Assembly (NCBI RefSeq): GCF_900231165.1
Contig: NZ_LT960614.1
Span: 3,907,501 to 3,971,500, forward strand
Length of the DNA: 64,000 nt
From: Hartmannibacter diazotrophicus
GTDB taxonomy: Bacteria; Pseudomonadota; Alphaproteobacteria; Rhizobiales; Pleomorphomonadaceae
Reading direction: 5' to 3'
Shown: in pieces, positions 26,421 through 36,087 of the stretch
Numbering within the stretch: position 1 is the stretch's first letter
Layout of the letters: every line of letters begins with the position of its first letter
The notes under the pieces: generated by a model
The model's database searches: none
What the model was told of the DNA's origin: nothing
The model's input: the letters and a program-made list of their open reading frames with translations, nothing else
Position numbers and translations under genes: made by a program

Positions 26421-27473
26421 GTGAGCAAGGATCGAATGGACGTCCGGCGGAAAGCAGAAGCGAAGCCCTTTTTCCTGGCGGCCCTGGCGCTTCCCTTCGC
26501 TCTTGCCTCTGGCGGCGTGGCGAATGCTGCCGACAGCTGCGAATTCTTCAAGGGCAAGACCGTCGAGATGGTCGTGCCCTTTTCGGCTGGCGGCGGTTTT
26601 GACACGTACGGGCGAATGGTCGCCAAGTTCATGGGCGACCAACTTGGTGCCGCCAATATGATCGTGCGCAACCAGCCGGGAGCCGGCGGCCTTCTCGCGA
26701 CCAACCAGACATGGGCCACCAAGCCTGACGGGCTCACGATCCAGCTCATTGCCATCAGCGGCATGGTGGCCGCCGAACTCGGCGGTGCCGACGGCGTGCT
26801 TTTCAAGACCAACGAGTTTTCCTGGATCGGTCGCATTTCCGGTGAGCCCGACGTCATCACCACCGCCCCGGACGGCGGCATCAAGACAGGCGAGGATGTC
26901 CGGGCGATCGCGGCCGAGCGTAAAGTCCGCGTCGGCTCGACCGGCCTCGGATCGCCGCAATATATCGGCTCGCAACTCCTGGCGATGTTCATGGACGACG
27001 GCCGTGTGATCACCGGCTTCAGCGGCTCGCAGGAGGTCTATACATCGCTCCAGCGTGGCGAACTCGACCTGTTCGTGTCTTCGCTCAGCGCCGCCGAGGC
27101 TGCTGAAAAGGCGGAGACCGGCCGCGTCTTGTGGATTTTCGGCACCGAGGGGCTGCCCGAGCGCCCGAATGTGCCTCCGCTGTCCTCCGCTGTCGACGCG
27201 AAATTCGAAAGGCTCATTCAGGTTCAGGCCGACATCACCTCGGCCGGACGTGCGCTCGCCGGACCGCCGGGCATGGACAAGGATCGGCTCCAGTGCCTGC
27301 GCGACGCCTTTGACCGAACGATGGCAAGCGACGAATTGAAAGCAGAGGCAAAGATGCTGAACCGCCCGATCGAACCGCTCGCCGGCTCGCAACTCGCAGC
27401 CCTGATCGGCGGCGCCATGAGCGAGCCTCCGCCGGAATACCTCAAGGTGCTTCGCTCGTCCTTCAACAAGTAG
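26421..27473 (+). CDS. Bug/TctC-type tripartite tricarboxylate transporter solute receptor (orphan)
   Basis: A 350-residue periplasmic binding protein starting at GTG 26421 (AAGGA six bases upstream). A twin-region N-terminus and hydrophobic core end at GVANAAD. The mature protein opens with CEFFKGKTVEMVVPFSAGGGFDTYGRMVAKFM, the Bug family pattern, then MIVRNQPGAGGLLATN and VGSTGLGSPQYIGSQLL. Bug proteins bind carboxylates. No TctA/TctB membrane genes are adjacent, as is common for orphan Bug receptors. The ligand is unknown. Confidence 0.87.
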   Translation: MSKDRMDVRRKAEAKPFFLAALALPFALASGGVANAADSCEFFKGKTVEMVVPFSAGGGFDTYGRMVAKFMGDQLGAANMIVRNQPGAGGLLATNQTWATKPDGLTIQLIAISGMVAAELGGADGVLFKTNEFSWIGRISGEPDVITTAPDGGIKTGEDVRAIAAERKVRVGSTGLGSPQYIGSQLLAMFMDDGRVITGFSGSQEVYTSLQRGELDLFVSSLSAAEAAEKAETGRVLWIFGTEGLPERPNVPPLSSAVDAKFERLIQVQADITSAGRALAGPPGMDKDRLQCLRDAFDRTMASDELKAEAKMLNRPIEPLAGSQLAALIGGAMSEPPPEYLKVLRSSFNK

Positions 27474-27671
27474 GCCCTCCGGCGCATCCGGTAGAGCCGA
27501 AGCGGGGCGAAGCCCCCCGCAGCAAGCCTTGTCGTGGAGGCTGACCGGCGAGAGGTCGAGGCAGGTCGGCTTTCAGACCACGCCTCGCGGACTTCGGCTT
27601 CTTGCCTGGCCTCCTCCGAAAACCGGGAGGCATGGAAAGAAGCCATTTCAATGCTGAGTGTTCTCCCCTGG

Positions 27672-27701
27672 GGCGCCGTCTTCGGACGGCGCCATTTTTT
27701 T
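27672..27701 (+). terminator. Strong Rho-independent terminator with TTCG loop
   Basis: GGCGCCGTC-TTCG-GACGGCGCC followed by ATTTTTTT: a 9-bp stem closed by the stable UUCG tetraloop. It stands 200 bases after the solute-receptor stop with no obvious gene between (27474-27671), so it ends either a long 3' untranslated region or a small RNA. A second G/C hairpin is visible near 27500-27520. Confidence 0.85.
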
Positions 27702-27743
27702 GTTCTCGGCAGGCAAGGCATTCTCGACGGACCAACGCCGAAA

Positions 27744-27775
27744 CAAAAAAATCCCGGGTGAAACCACCCGGGATT
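27744..27775 (-). terminator. Rho-independent terminator of rpmE
   Basis: An 11-bp stem (AATCCCGGGTG/CACCCGGGATT) with a 4-base loop. On the minus strand a run of seven T follows. It lies 30 bases after the rpmE stop. Confidence 0.88.
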
Positions 27776-27804
27776 TAAAGAAGCGCATGGTCAGGTGGAA
27801 GCAA

Positions 27805-28029
27805 TCAGCCTCCGAACAGACCGCCGAACTTCGACTTGAAGCGCGACACGCGGCCGCCGCGGTCCATGAGCTGCTGCGAGCCGCCCGTCCAGGCCGGATG
27901 CGAGGTCGGGTCGATGTCGAGGTTGAGCGTGTCGCCCTCGGCGCCGTAGGTCGAGCGCGTCTCGAACGTCGTGCCGTTCGTCATCACCACCTTGATGGTG
28001 TGGTAGTCGGGATGAATACCGTCCTTCAT
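27805..28029 (-). CDS. rpmE: 50S ribosomal protein L31
   Basis: A 74-residue L31 of the 50S central protuberance. [29 protein letters not shown] and the conserved [29 protein letters not shown] are present. The Cys-x2-Cys pairs of the zinc-binding form are absent, so this is the zinc-independent type usual in alphaproteobacteria. It is transcribed alone from the promoter at 28235-28263 with a leader of about 200 bases. Confidence 0.95.
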   Translation of the reverse strand: MKDGIHPDYHTIKVVMTNGTTFETRSTYGAEGDTLNLDIDPTSHPAWTGGSQQLMDRGGRVSRFKSKFGGLFGG

Positions 28030-28234
28030 CGTCCTAATTCCTCAAAGCCTGCCAAGGAAGGCCGCTGTCTTTCGCGCCGCCTTGGCTTCAGCCGCCCAAG
28101 TCAGACGTTTCCGAGGAAAGCGCCGGAATGCCGGGTCGGCCCACGATTTCGGGTGAGTCCTCCGAAACACAAAAGCGAGCCCCTCGCCTTCCGGCAAGGC
28201 CCGCATTCCGTCGAAGCGACTGAAGTTTGGGCGC

Positions 28235-28263
28235 TCTATAGCGCAGCGGGGCAAAAGAGGCAA
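28235..28263 (-). promoter_or_regulatory. Housekeeping promoter of rpmE
   Basis: On the minus strand TTGCCT (28263-28258) and TATAGA (28240-28235) are separated by 17 bases, matching the alphaproteobacterial CTTG-N-C...CTATAG form. Transcription would begin near 28228. The rest of the 440-base rpmE-antiporter interval (28030-28469) shows no gene. Confidence 0.65.
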
Positions 28264-28469
28264 GGGAGAGAACGAGGCATTCGCTCCGCCACGTGACGGC
28301 GGGACGCCTGACGTTCGGATGACGTATCATGACCGAGAGATAAACACCCGCGTGATTCTGACGCCGCCTCAATTCCTTCCCAGTTATCAGGGATGAGCGC
28401 TCTGTCGCTCGCGGCGCTGTCCGTGATCCGAAATCGACAGAATCCTGAACCGGCAAAGGGGCATCCGGC

Positions 28470-30284
28470 GTGCTGATCGACCAAATCTACATGATCACTC
28501 TGGTCGGCGCCGGCCTCATCATCGTTTCCGCGATATCCAGCCTGCTCGCCTCTCGCCTTGGCGCGCCCCTGCTGCTGCTGCTCCTGTGCATCGGCCTGCT
28601 CGCCGGCGAAGACGGCATGGGCATCCTGTTCGACAATGGCGGCGCGGCCTATTTCATCGGCTCGCTTGCCCTTGCGGTGATCCTGTTCGACAGCGGCTTC
28701 GGCACGTCGATCAACAGTTTCAAGCTGGCGGCCATGCCCGCCCTGACGCTCGCCACGCTCGGCGTGCTGCTGACGACCGGCCTCGTGGCCCTCGCCGCGC
28801 ACTGGCTCTTCGGCCTGGACGCCATCGAGTCGCTGCTGATGGGCGCCATCGTCAGCTCCACCGACGCGGCCGCCGTCTTCTTCCTGCTGCGGGTCGGCGG
28901 CGTCACCATGCGCGACAGGGTACGCTCCACCCTCGAGGTCGAATCGGGCTCCAACGACCCGATGGCGATCTTCCTCACCCTGACGCTGACATCGCTCGCC
29001 GCCATGCCGGACATGGCCTCCGGCAGCATGGCCACCGCCCTCCTGATCGGTTTCATCCGCCAGATGGGTCTCGGCCTCATCGGCGGCTTCGTCGGCGGCA
29101 TGCTGATCCTGACCATCGTCAACCGGCTGACGCTGGAGCGCGGCCTCTACCCGATCATCGTGCTCGCCTGCGCCATCTTCCTCTTCTCCCTCGTCGGGGC
29201 CATCGGCGGCAGCGGCTTCCTCGCCGTCTATGTCGCCGGCCTCTACGCCGGCAACCGCCACGTCCGCGCCAAGGCGACGCTCGTCCGCTTTCAGGAGGGC
29301 ACGACCTGGCTTGCCCAGATGATCATGTTCCTGGTGCTGGGGCTGCTGGCCACCCCCTCGCAGTTTCCCGCCATCGCCCTGCCCGCGATCGCGATCGCGC
29401 TGTTCCTGATTTTCGTCGCCCGCCCGATCGCCGTCTGGCTCTGCCTGCTGCCGCAGTCCTTCTCCGGCCGGGAGACCGCCTTCGTCGCCTGGGTCGGCCT
29501 GCGCGGCGCCGTCTCGATCCTGCTGGCGATCCTGCCGGTGATCGGCGGCGTGCACAACGGCATGCTCTTCTTCAACACCACCTTCATCGTGGTGCTGACC
29601 TCGCTGCTGCTTCAGGGCTGGACGGTGAACCCGCTGGCCCGCTGGCTCGGCCTCGTCCTGCCGCCCAAGATCGGCCCGATCGAGAAGGTGGAACTGGAAC
29701 TGCCCGGCACCGCCAACCACGAACTCCTAGCCTACAGGGTCGTGCCCGACAGTCCGGTGACGCGCGGCTCGCGCCTGCCACGCTGGGCACGGCCCTCCCT
29801 CGTCATCCGCGACGGCAAGTCGATGCGCTACCAGTATGCCGGCCGGCTGCAGCCGGGCGACTACGTCTATCTCTTCATTTCGCCGCGGCTTCCCCCGCTG
29901 CTCGACCGGCTCTTCGCCAGTCCCGCCATCGTCTCGCAGGACGACGCGGAATTCTTCGGCGAGTTCAGCATCGAACCGGACAAGACCATGGGCGACCTCG
30001 ACGCGATCTATGCGGTCGGGATCGAGGAGAAGACTGCCAGCCTGTCCATCGTGGACTACATGACCGACCGCCTCGGCGGCCATGCGGAGGCCGGCGATCG
30101 CATGGCCGTCGGCCCCATCGAACTGATCGTGCGCGATTGCGACGAGGCCGGACGCATCGCCGCGGTGGGCCTGTCCTGCGCGCCCGAGACGCCGCGCGTC
30201 GTCAAGTTGAAGACCGATGTCATGCACCGGCTCTTCCGCCAGTTTGCCCGCTTTTCCGCAACACGAGACGGCGAAAAGTCCTAG
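28470..30284 (+). CDS. Potassium/proton antiporter, NhaP2/CvrA type
   Basis: A 604-residue CPA1 antiporter starting at GTG 28470. About twelve spans fill residues 5-400. The transport core shows GLLAGEDGMG, LFDSGFGTS, the ion-binding SSTDAAAVFFLL and STLEVESGSNDPMAIFLT, and AWVGLRGAVSILLAI. A TrkA_C-like (RCK) domain follows at about 415-490 (ELLAYRVVPDSPVTRGSRL ... LQPGDYVYLFI), then a C-terminal region from 500 with IVDYMTDRLGG. This three-part layout is that of NhaP2/CvrA proteins, which expel K+ for volume or pH control. Confidence 0.92.
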   Translation: MLIDQIYMITLVGAGLIIVSAISSLLASRLGAPLLLLLLCIGLLAGEDGMGILFDNGGAAYFIGSLALAVILFDSGFGTSINSFKLAAMPALTLATLGVLLTTGLVALAAHWLFGLDAIESLLMGAIVSSTDAAAVFFLLRVGGVTMRDRVRSTLEVESGSNDPMAIFLTLTLTSLAAMPDMASGSMATALLIGFIRQMGLGLIGGFVGGMLILTIVNRLTLERGLYPIIVLACAIFLFSLVGAIGGSGFLAVYVAGLYAGNRHVRAKATLVRFQEGTTWLAQMIMFLVLGLLATPSQFPAIALPAIAIALFLIFVARPIAVWLCLLPQSFSGRETAFVAWVGLRGAVSILLAILPVIGGVHNGMLFFNTTFIVVLTSLLLQGWTVNPLARWLGLVLPPKIGPIEKVELELPGTANHELLAYRVVPDSPVTRGSRLPRWARPSLVIRDGKSMRYQYAGRLQPGDYVYLFISPRLPPLLDRLFASPAIVSQDDAEFFGEFSIEPDKTMGDLDAIYAVGIEEKTASLSIVDYMTDRLGGHAEAGDRMAVGPIELIVRDCDEAGRIAAVGLSCAPETPRVVKLKTDVMHRLFRQFARFSATRDGEKS

Positions 30285-30390
30285 GTCGCCGCATCGCCGG
30301 GTCGGCCTCCTGCCGGCCCCACCACCATTGCGGGACCGGATGGAGCGATAGTCGACGGCAAGGTTGACCGTCGAATAGGATTGGCCCGGT

Positions 30391-30771
30391 TCAGTTGCTG
30401 TATTGGTCGGCGAGGCGCTGGTATTCCTGGCATTCCTCGGTCGCGTCGGCTCCGTCGCCCTCCAGTTCCTCGCAGGTGAGCGCGGTCATCGATTTCATGC
30501 AGGCGACCGCCGGATCGTAAAGGGCATGGAAGCGGGCGACCGTCGAGAAATTCTGGTTGATCCCCACGCACATCATCTCGAGGCCCTGCATGATCTGGGC
30601 CTTCATGGCCTCGGTCATGCCCTCGGCCTGGTCCAGTTGCTGGACGGCGCACCCTTTCATCTTGTCGCAAAGCTGCAGGGTCGTCGTGGCGAACTCGTCG
30701 CTCGCCGTCGCCGCGGTGGCCGGAAGACAGGAAAGAAGGGCGAGGGCGGCAAGAATCGAAGTCTTCTTCAT
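30391..30771 (-). CDS. Small exported cysteine-containing protein, unknown function
   Basis: A 126-residue protein starting at [13 protein letters not shown]. Residues 1-22 form a signal peptide ending in TAATAS. The mature part is helical and has six cysteines ([24 protein letters not shown]), likely disulfide-bonded in the periplasm. I do not recognise the family. It is divergent from the ABC exporter gene at 30975 and convergent with the antiporter. Confidence 0.7.
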   Translation of the reverse strand: MKKTSILAALALLSCLPATAATASDEFATTTLQLCDKMKGCAVQQLDQAEGMTEAMKAQIMQGLEMMCVGINQNFSTVARFHALYDPAVACMKSMTALTCEELEGDGADATEECQEYQRLADQYSN

Positions 30772-30974
30772 GGCGTTCAAAATCTTCTTCAAATGAAATT
30801 CAACGAGACACCTCAAATATTCGGTGCCGACCATTGGAGACGGAATCCCCAATGCCGCCCGGATCATACGAAGCACAGCAGACTTTGGAAAGGATACGCT
30901 TCGCACTTGCCATCCGCGCGTTCAGATGCTCATGTCCGCCCGGGCGAGACGCATCTGAGCAAAGGCGATCTGAC

Positions 30975-32783
30975 GTGACGCAGGAAGATATCGCGCAAGA
31001 CAAGACGGCAAAGTCGCAACGACGCCCGGCCCTCCGTCCCCTGAAATCCCTCTTTCCCTACATGATGCGCTACAAGCCGCAGGTCGCGGCCGCGCTCGTC
31101 GCTCTCGTCGTTGCCGCGATGGCGACGCTGACCGTACCGATCGCGGTGCGCCGCATGATCGACCATGGCTTCTCGATCGAAGGCGCCGATCTCATCGGTC
31201 GCTACTTCGGCGCGCTCATCGCCATCGTCGCCGTCCTCGCGCTCGCCTCCGCCTGCCGCTACTATTTCGTCATCTGGCTCGGCGAACGGGTGGTGGCGGA
31301 CCTTCGCTCCGCCGTCTTCGCCCACCTGACGACGCTCTCGCCCGCCTTCTTCGACACCGCCCAGTCCGGCGAGGTGGTCTCGCGGCTCACCGCCGACACC
31401 ACGCAGATCAAGTCGGCCGTCGGCGCCAGCGCCTCGATCGCGCTGAGAAACCTCGTGCTCTTCATCGGCGCCGTGATCATGATGGTGGTGACGAGCCCGC
31501 GCCTGTCCGCCTTCGTGCTGCTCGCCATTCCGGTGATCGTGCTGCCGCTGGTCTGGTTCGGACGCAAGGTGCGCAGTCGCTCCCGCATGGCGCAGGATAC
31601 CCTTGCCGATGCCGCCGCCTATGCCTCCGAGGCCATCGGCGCGGTGCGCACGCTGCAGGCCTTCACCAACGAGGTCTATGCGACCGGCCGCTTTTCCGGC
31701 GCGGTGGAAAAGGCCTTCGACGCCGCCAAGCTGCAAATCAAGGCCCGCGCCTTCCTGACGGCCTTCGCCATCTTCGTCATCTTCGCCTCGGTCGTCGCCG
31801 TCCTCTGGATCGGCGCGCAGGACGTGCTCGCCGGCCGCATCACCGCCGGCGCGCTCGGCCAGTTCGTGCTCTATTCGGTCTTTGCCGCCGGGGCGCTCGG
31901 CGAACTCAGCCAGGTCTGGGGCGAGCTTTCGCAGGCAGCCGGTGCCGCCGAACGCCTCACCGAACTGCTGGCCGTCGAGCCCGAGGTGACGGCACCCGCC
32001 TCCCCGGCAGCCCTGCCCCAGCCGCCGCGCGGCGAAGTCGCCTTCGAGGGCGTCACCTTCGCCTATCCGGGCCGCCCGGACGTGGGCGTCATTTCCGGCA
32101 TCACCTTCGCGGTGAAGCCGGGCGAGACGGTCGCCATCGTCGGACCGTCCGGCGCTGGCAAGTCGACGCTCTTCCACCTGCTGCTGCGCTTCTACGACCC
32201 GCAGTCCGGCAAGGTGCTGCTCGACGGCATGGACGTCTCCACCGTCGATCCTATCGAACTCAGGAAGCGCATCGCCATCGTGCCGCAGGATACGGTGATC
32301 TTCGCCACCAGCGCGGCGGAAAACCTGCGCTACGGCAAGCCGGACGCGAGCGAGGACGAAATCCGCGCCGCCGCCGAGGACGCCCTCGCGACTGACTTCA
32401 TTGCCCGTCTGCCCGAAGGCTTCGAGACGATGCTCGGCGAGCGGGGCGTGACGCTTTCCGGCGGTCAGCGCCAGCGCGTCGCCATTGGCCGCGCGATCCT
32501 GAAGGACGCGCCAGTCCTCCTCCTCGACGAGGCCACCTCAGCACTCGACGCGGAAAGCGAAAGCCTCGTCCAGACGGCGCTGGAGCGGCTGATGCAGGGC
32601 CGCACGACCCTCGTCATCGCGCACCGTCTTGCCACGGTGCAGGCCGCCGACCGCATCATCGTCATGGATGGCGGCAAGATCGCCGAGATCGGCACCCACG
32701 ACGAACTGGTGGCGAAGGGCGGCCTCTACGCAAGGCTCGCCCGGCTGCAGTTTGCCGAAGGCACGGCGCGGCCGGTGCTCTGA
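30975..32783 (+). CDS. ABC exporter (MsbA/HlyB-like half transporter)
   Basis: A 602-residue protein with fused membrane and ATPase domains. GTG 30975 is preferred because it gives the family length and has AAAGG nine bases upstream; the frame extends 47 codons further without family similarity. Six spans fill residues about 25-310. The ATPase has Walker [12 protein letters not shown]-loop IVPQDTVIF, signature [14 protein letters not shown], Walker [13 protein letters not shown] and the His switch in VIAHRL. Homodimers usually export lipids, peptides or drugs; the substrate is not predictable. Alphaproteobacterial relatives are often annotated as MsbA-like. Confidence 0.92.
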   Translation: MTQEDIAQDKTAKSQRRPALRPLKSLFPYMMRYKPQVAAALVALVVAAMATLTVPIAVRRMIDHGFSIEGADLIGRYFGALIAIVAVLALASACRYYFVIWLGERVVADLRSAVFAHLTTLSPAFFDTAQSGEVVSRLTADTTQIKSAVGASASIALRNLVLFIGAVIMMVVTSPRLSAFVLLAIPVIVLPLVWFGRKVRSRSRMAQDTLADAAAYASEAIGAVRTLQAFTNEVYATGRFSGAVEKAFDAAKLQIKARAFLTAFAIFVIFASVVAVLWIGAQDVLAGRITAGALGQFVLYSVFAAGALGELSQVWGELSQAAGAAERLTELLAVEPEVTAPASPAALPQPPRGEVAFEGVTFAYPGRPDVGVISGITFAVKPGETVAIVGPSGAGKSTLFHLLLRFYDPQSGKVLLDGMDVSTVDPIELRKRIAIVPQDTVIFATSAAENLRYGKPDASEDEIRAAAEDALATDFIARLPEGFETMLGERGVTLSGGQRQRVAIGRAILKDAPVLLLDEATSALDAESESLVQTALERLMQGRTTLVIAHRLATVQAADRIIVMDGGKIAEIGTHDELVAKGGLYARLARLQFAEGTARPVL

Positions 32784-32808
32784 CCCGAAAGGGGAAAAGT
32801 GTCCTGGC

Positions 32809-33837
32809 CTACCGCTCGGTGAGCTTGAGCTCGATGCGGCGGTTCTTGGCATAGGCCTCGTCGGTGTCGCCCGCTTCCAGCGGCTGGTATTCGCCAAAGC
32901 CCGCGGCCACCAGATGAACCGGCTTGACGCCCTTGGAAATGAGGAACTTCACGACGGAAATCGCGCGGGCGGCCGAAAGCTCCCAGTTGTCGCGGAAGCG
33001 GCCGGTGCCGGAAAGAGGACGCGCGTCCGTGTGGCCGTCGACGCGCAGCACCCACGGAATTTCGGGCGGAATTTCGCCCTCCAGCTCCAGGATCGCCTCG
33101 GCCAGCTTGTCGAGTTCGACCTCGCCGGCATCGTTGACTTCGTCAGAGCCGGAACTGAACAGCACTTCCGACTGGAAGACGAACCGGTCCCCGACGACGC
33201 GGATGTCGGAGCGGTTGCCGAGGATTTCCCGCAGCCGTCCGAAGAAGTCGGACCGGTAGCGCGAAAGTTCCTGCACCTTCTGCGCCAGCGCCACGTTGAG
33301 GCGCTTGCCGAGGTCGGCGATCTTGGCCTGGCTCTCGCGGTCGCGCGATTCCGACGCATCGAGCGCGTCTTCCAGCGCCGCGATCTGCCGGCGCAGCGCC
33401 GAGATCTGCTGGTTCAGCAGTTCCACCTGCGCCAGCGCCTGCTGGCTGACCTGCTTTTCGGCGGTGAGCTGGGACGTGAGCGCCGACACCTTGTCGCCGG
33501 CCTCCGCCCCCTGTCCCAACTGGGCGGTGAGCTGCGACTGAAGCTTGTCGCGCTCGGTGAGCGCTGCGCCGAGATTATCCTGCAACGAGGCCAGATTGGC
33601 CGAAAGCTCGCGACTGTTCGACCGCTCCAGCGCCAGAAGCTGCGTGAGTTCGGCGATCTGCGCGTTCAGGCGATTGAGCACCGTGTCCTTGCCGGAGATC
33701 TCCTGGCTCAGGAAATACTGCGAGATCATGAAGATCGACAGCATGAAGACGACCGTCAGAACCAGCGTCGACAAGGCATCGACGAAGCTCGGCCAGTAGT
33801 TCATCTCGCCCTGGAAACGGCGTCGCCCGAGTGCCAT
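32809..33837 (-). CDS. OmpA/MotB-type peptidoglycan-binding membrane protein
   Basis: A 342-residue protein. Residues 18-45 (PSFVDALSTLVLTVVFMLSIFMI) are one N-terminal membrane span with an Asp at its start, as in MotB/TolR-type stators. A long coiled coil follows (about 50-195, many LNAQIAEL/ISALRRQIAALEDAL heptads), then an OmpA C-terminal domain (225-342) with WVLRVDGHTDARPL and NWELSAARAISVVKFL. It is transcribed with the MotA-like gene 42 bases upstream and probably forms its peptidoglycan-anchored partner. It differs from flagellar MotB by the long coiled coil. Confidence 0.88.
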   Translation of the reverse strand: MALGRRRFQGEMNYWPSFVDALSTLVLTVVFMLSIFMISQYFLSQEISGKDTVLNRLNAQIAELTQLLALERSNSRELSANLASLQDNLGAALTERDKLQSQLTAQLGQGAEAGDKVSALTSQLTAEKQVSQQALAQVELLNQQISALRRQIAALEDALDASESRDRESQAKIADLGKRLNVALAQKVQELSRYRSDFFGRLREILGNRSDIRVVGDRFVFQSEVLFSSGSDEVNDAGEVELDKLAEAILELEGEIPPEIPWVLRVDGHTDARPLSGTGRFRDNWELSAARAISVVKFLISKGVKPVHLVAAGFGEYQPLEAGDTDEAYAKNRRIELKLTER

Positions 33838-33879
33838 GTCTGCGTGATCCCCTGCCGCCGCGTTGCGCGCCGCGGCGCC

Positions 33880-34863
33880 TTACTCGTTGCTGTTGTTGAA
33901 CCCGTCGGTGAGGGCTCGCAGGAGCTGCTTGATCTCCTGCTGCTGCTCACCCTGCTTGACCGCCCAGGCGCGCAGGCTCTTCTGCTCCTCGCGCATGTTC
34001 TGGACGAGCGCATGCACGCTGTCGGCAAGCTGGCCGATCGCAGCCGAGGTTGCCCCCTTGCCCGATCCTTCGTGCACTTCCCGGGACAGGCGCTCGATCG
34101 CCGTGAGGACGCTGTCCTCCCCAAGACGGCCTTCGGACAGGAAATCGGGTTCCAGGTCGGTGACCGTGGACAGCCAGTCCTCCAGGTCGACATAGAAGCG
34201 GTTCTGCGCCTGCGCCGCCTGAAGGTCGAGGAAACCGAGGATCAGTGATCCGGCAAGACCGAAGAGCGAGGACGAGAAGGCCGTTCCCATGCCGGCGAGC
34301 GGCGCCTGCAGGCCGGCTTTCAGATCCTCGAAGATCGACCCCGTGTTGCCCGACGAAACGTCGAGCGACTGGATCGTGTCACCGACCGCCGTGACGGTCT
34401 GGATGAGGCCCCAGAAGGTGCCGAGCAGGCCGAGGAAGACGAGAAGACCGGTGAGATAGCGCGAGATGTCGCGCGCCTCGTCGAGACGGGTGCCGATCGA
34501 ATCGAGGATCGAACGCATCGTCTGCGTCGAAATCGCCGTCCGTCCGAGCCGGTCGCCGAGCAGCGTCGCCATCGGCGCCAGCAGCACCGGCGGCCGCGCG
34601 ACGGTGAGGCCGGGATCGGCGAGGCGGAACCCGTTCACCCAGCGCACTTCCGGGATGAGGCGGATCACCTGCCGCATGCCCAGAAGGATGCCGACGAAGG
34701 CGCACAGGATGATTGTGGAGTTCAGCGCCGGATTGGAAAGGAAGGCAACCTCGATCTGGCGGTAGAGCAGAAATGCCAGCAGCCCGGCAATCACCAGGAA
34801 CAGCACCATGCGCCACAGATAGACCACCGGGCTTGAAAGCTTGTAGGGATCGATATCCTGCAC
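33880..34863 (-). CDS. MotA/TolQ/ExbB-type proton channel protein
   Basis: A 327-residue membrane protein. GTG 34863 is chosen (AGGGG six bases upstream), giving the conserved start VQDIDPYKLSSPVVYLWRM. Spans lie at about 15-35 and 50-70, then a MotA_ExbB-type pair at 140-230 (RYLTGLLVFLGLLGTFWGLIQT and GMGTAFSSSLFGLAGSLILGF). The cytoplasmic tail is helical and charged. With the OmpA/MotB-like gene it forms an ion-driven complex conserved in Hyphomicrobiales, of unestablished role. No flagellar genes are near. Confidence 0.88.
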   Translation of the reverse strand: MQDIDPYKLSSPVVYLWRMVLFLVIAGLLAFLLYRQIEVAFLSNPALNSTIILCAFVGILLGMRQVIRLIPEVRWVNGFRLADPGLTVARPPVLLAPMATLLGDRLGRTAISTQTMRSILDSIGTRLDEARDISRYLTGLLVFLGLLGTFWGLIQTVTAVGDTIQSLDVSSGNTGSIFEDLKAGLQAPLAGMGTAFSSSLFGLAGSLILGFLDLQAAQAQNRFYVDLEDWLSTVTDLEPDFLSEGRLGEDSVLTAIERLSREVHEGSGKGATSAAIGQLADSVHALVQNMREEQKSLRAWAVKQGEQQQEIKQLLRALTDGFNNSNE

Positions 34864-34933
34864 CTTTGGCCCCTGTCTCAAACAGCGTCGTCTCGAACGG
34901 TATCGCGACACTGATAGCGCGAATGGACAGGAA

Positions 34934-34984
34934 TAAAAACCGCCCGCGCGGCACTGTCCGCATATTTGCGGTGCTGCCGGGCGG
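34934..34984 (-). terminator. Rho-independent terminator after the inositol-phosphatase-like gene
   Basis: A long imperfect hairpin with outer arms CCGCCCG/CGGGCGG and an inner GCAGCACCGCA/TGCGG-AC-AGTGC stem. The minus strand continues with TTTTTATT. It separates the phosphatase gene from the MotA-like gene, so these are not one simple operon. Confidence 0.75.
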
Positions 34985-35019
34985 AATGACCCGCCATGCC
35001 GGTCCTGTAACGGCGCCCG

Positions 35020-35808
35020 TTACTTGCCGCCAAGCAGCTTCATGAGCGCGCCGTGGATGTCCTCGTTGCCGGCGACGATTTCGCCGGTCTCCACCGCCTT
35101 GTCGCGACCGGCAAAATCGGTCGCAAAACCGCCCGCCTCACGGATCATCAGGACGCCGGCCGCACAGTCCCACGGCTTGAGCCCCTGCACCCAGAGCCCG
35201 TCGAGCCGGCCCGCCGCCACATAGGCAAGATCGAGCGCCGAGGCGCCGAAGCAGCGGATGCCGGCGCTGTTGGCCGCAACCTGGCGAAGCTGCGCGGCAT
35301 GGGCGGCGTGATCGCCGTAGCCGATATTGGGCTGGGCGCAGCCGATGACGGAATCGGCCAGCGCGCGCCGGGCGGCGACGCGCATGCGACGGTCATTGAG
35401 GAAGGCGCCAGTGCCCTTTTCGACCGAGAAGAGCTCGTCGGACGCCGGATTGTAGATGACGCCGGCGACGATCTGGCCCGCCCGCTCCAGCGCCAGCGAA
35501 ATGCCGAAATAGGGAATGCCGTGCAGGAAGTTGGTCGTGCCGTCGATCGGATCGAGGATCCAGCGGTTGCTCGGATCGGTTCCTTCGATCTCGCCGCTTT
35601 CCTCGGTGAGAATGCCCCAGCCGGGACGAACCCGCTGCAACTCCTCGATCATCGTCTTTTCGGTCTTGCGATCCGCGGCGGAAACGAAGTTGCCGGGCCC
35701 CTTCATCGAGACCTGCAGGTTTTCCACCTCGCCGTAGTCACGGGCAAGATTGCGGCCCGCCTTGCGGACGGCCTGGATCATCACGGTCATGAGGGCACTG
35801 CGGGCCAT
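35020..35808 (-). CDS. suhB: Inositol monophosphatase family protein
   Basis: A 262-residue Mg-dependent phosphatase. Start MARSALMTVMIQA, with AGGAAG seven bases upstream. Metal ligands are in GILTEESGEIEG and WILDPIDGTTNFLHGIPYFGISLAL, and the C-terminal signature in GLKPWDCAAGVLMIREAGG. Relatives act on inositol-1-phosphate or, as SuhB, also bind the transcription machinery; the exact substrate is not settled by sequence. The upstream 280 bases to the GGDEF-EAL gene hold no recognised feature. Confidence 0.9.
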   Translation of the reverse strand: MARSALMTVMIQAVRKAGRNLARDYGEVENLQVSMKGPGNFVSAADRKTEKTMIEELQRVRPGWGILTEESGEIEGTDPSNRWILDPIDGTTNFLHGIPYFGISLALERAGQIVAGVIYNPASDELFSVEKGTGAFLNDRRMRVAARRALADSVIGCAQPNIGYGDHAAHAAQLRQVAANSAGIRCFGASALDLAYVAAGRLDGLWVQGLKPWDCAAGVLMIREAGGFATDFAGRDKAVETGEIVAGNEDIHGALMKLLGGK

Positions 35809-36087
35809 GCGTCGTCTTCCTGCCGGTCGGTACCGGCTACCTGTCCCGCCGGGCGGGATGAACGTGCGGGGATCGTCCCCGGAAAAAGGTGCTGAGCGGC
35901 CCGAGCGGCGGCAAGGCGGTCCGGATGGACCACGAGCCGCTCCAAGGACCGACAAGGCGCTCTCTGGACCATAAACCCGCGGAAAATTCAAGGGGAGGAT
36001 GCTGTCGCGGCCGCGCATGGCAGACCTTCCGGCCGGTGTTGACCCGGCCATCCGGCATTGAAGAACCGGTCGGGCGCCGCGCCGGCC

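Noticed and set aside
32809-34863. Zorya antiphage system (ZorA/ZorB)
   Set aside because: The channel pair is similar in plan, but no ZorC, ZorD or ZorE gene is adjacent, and a terminator and a suhB-like gene lie on one side and an ABC exporter on the other.
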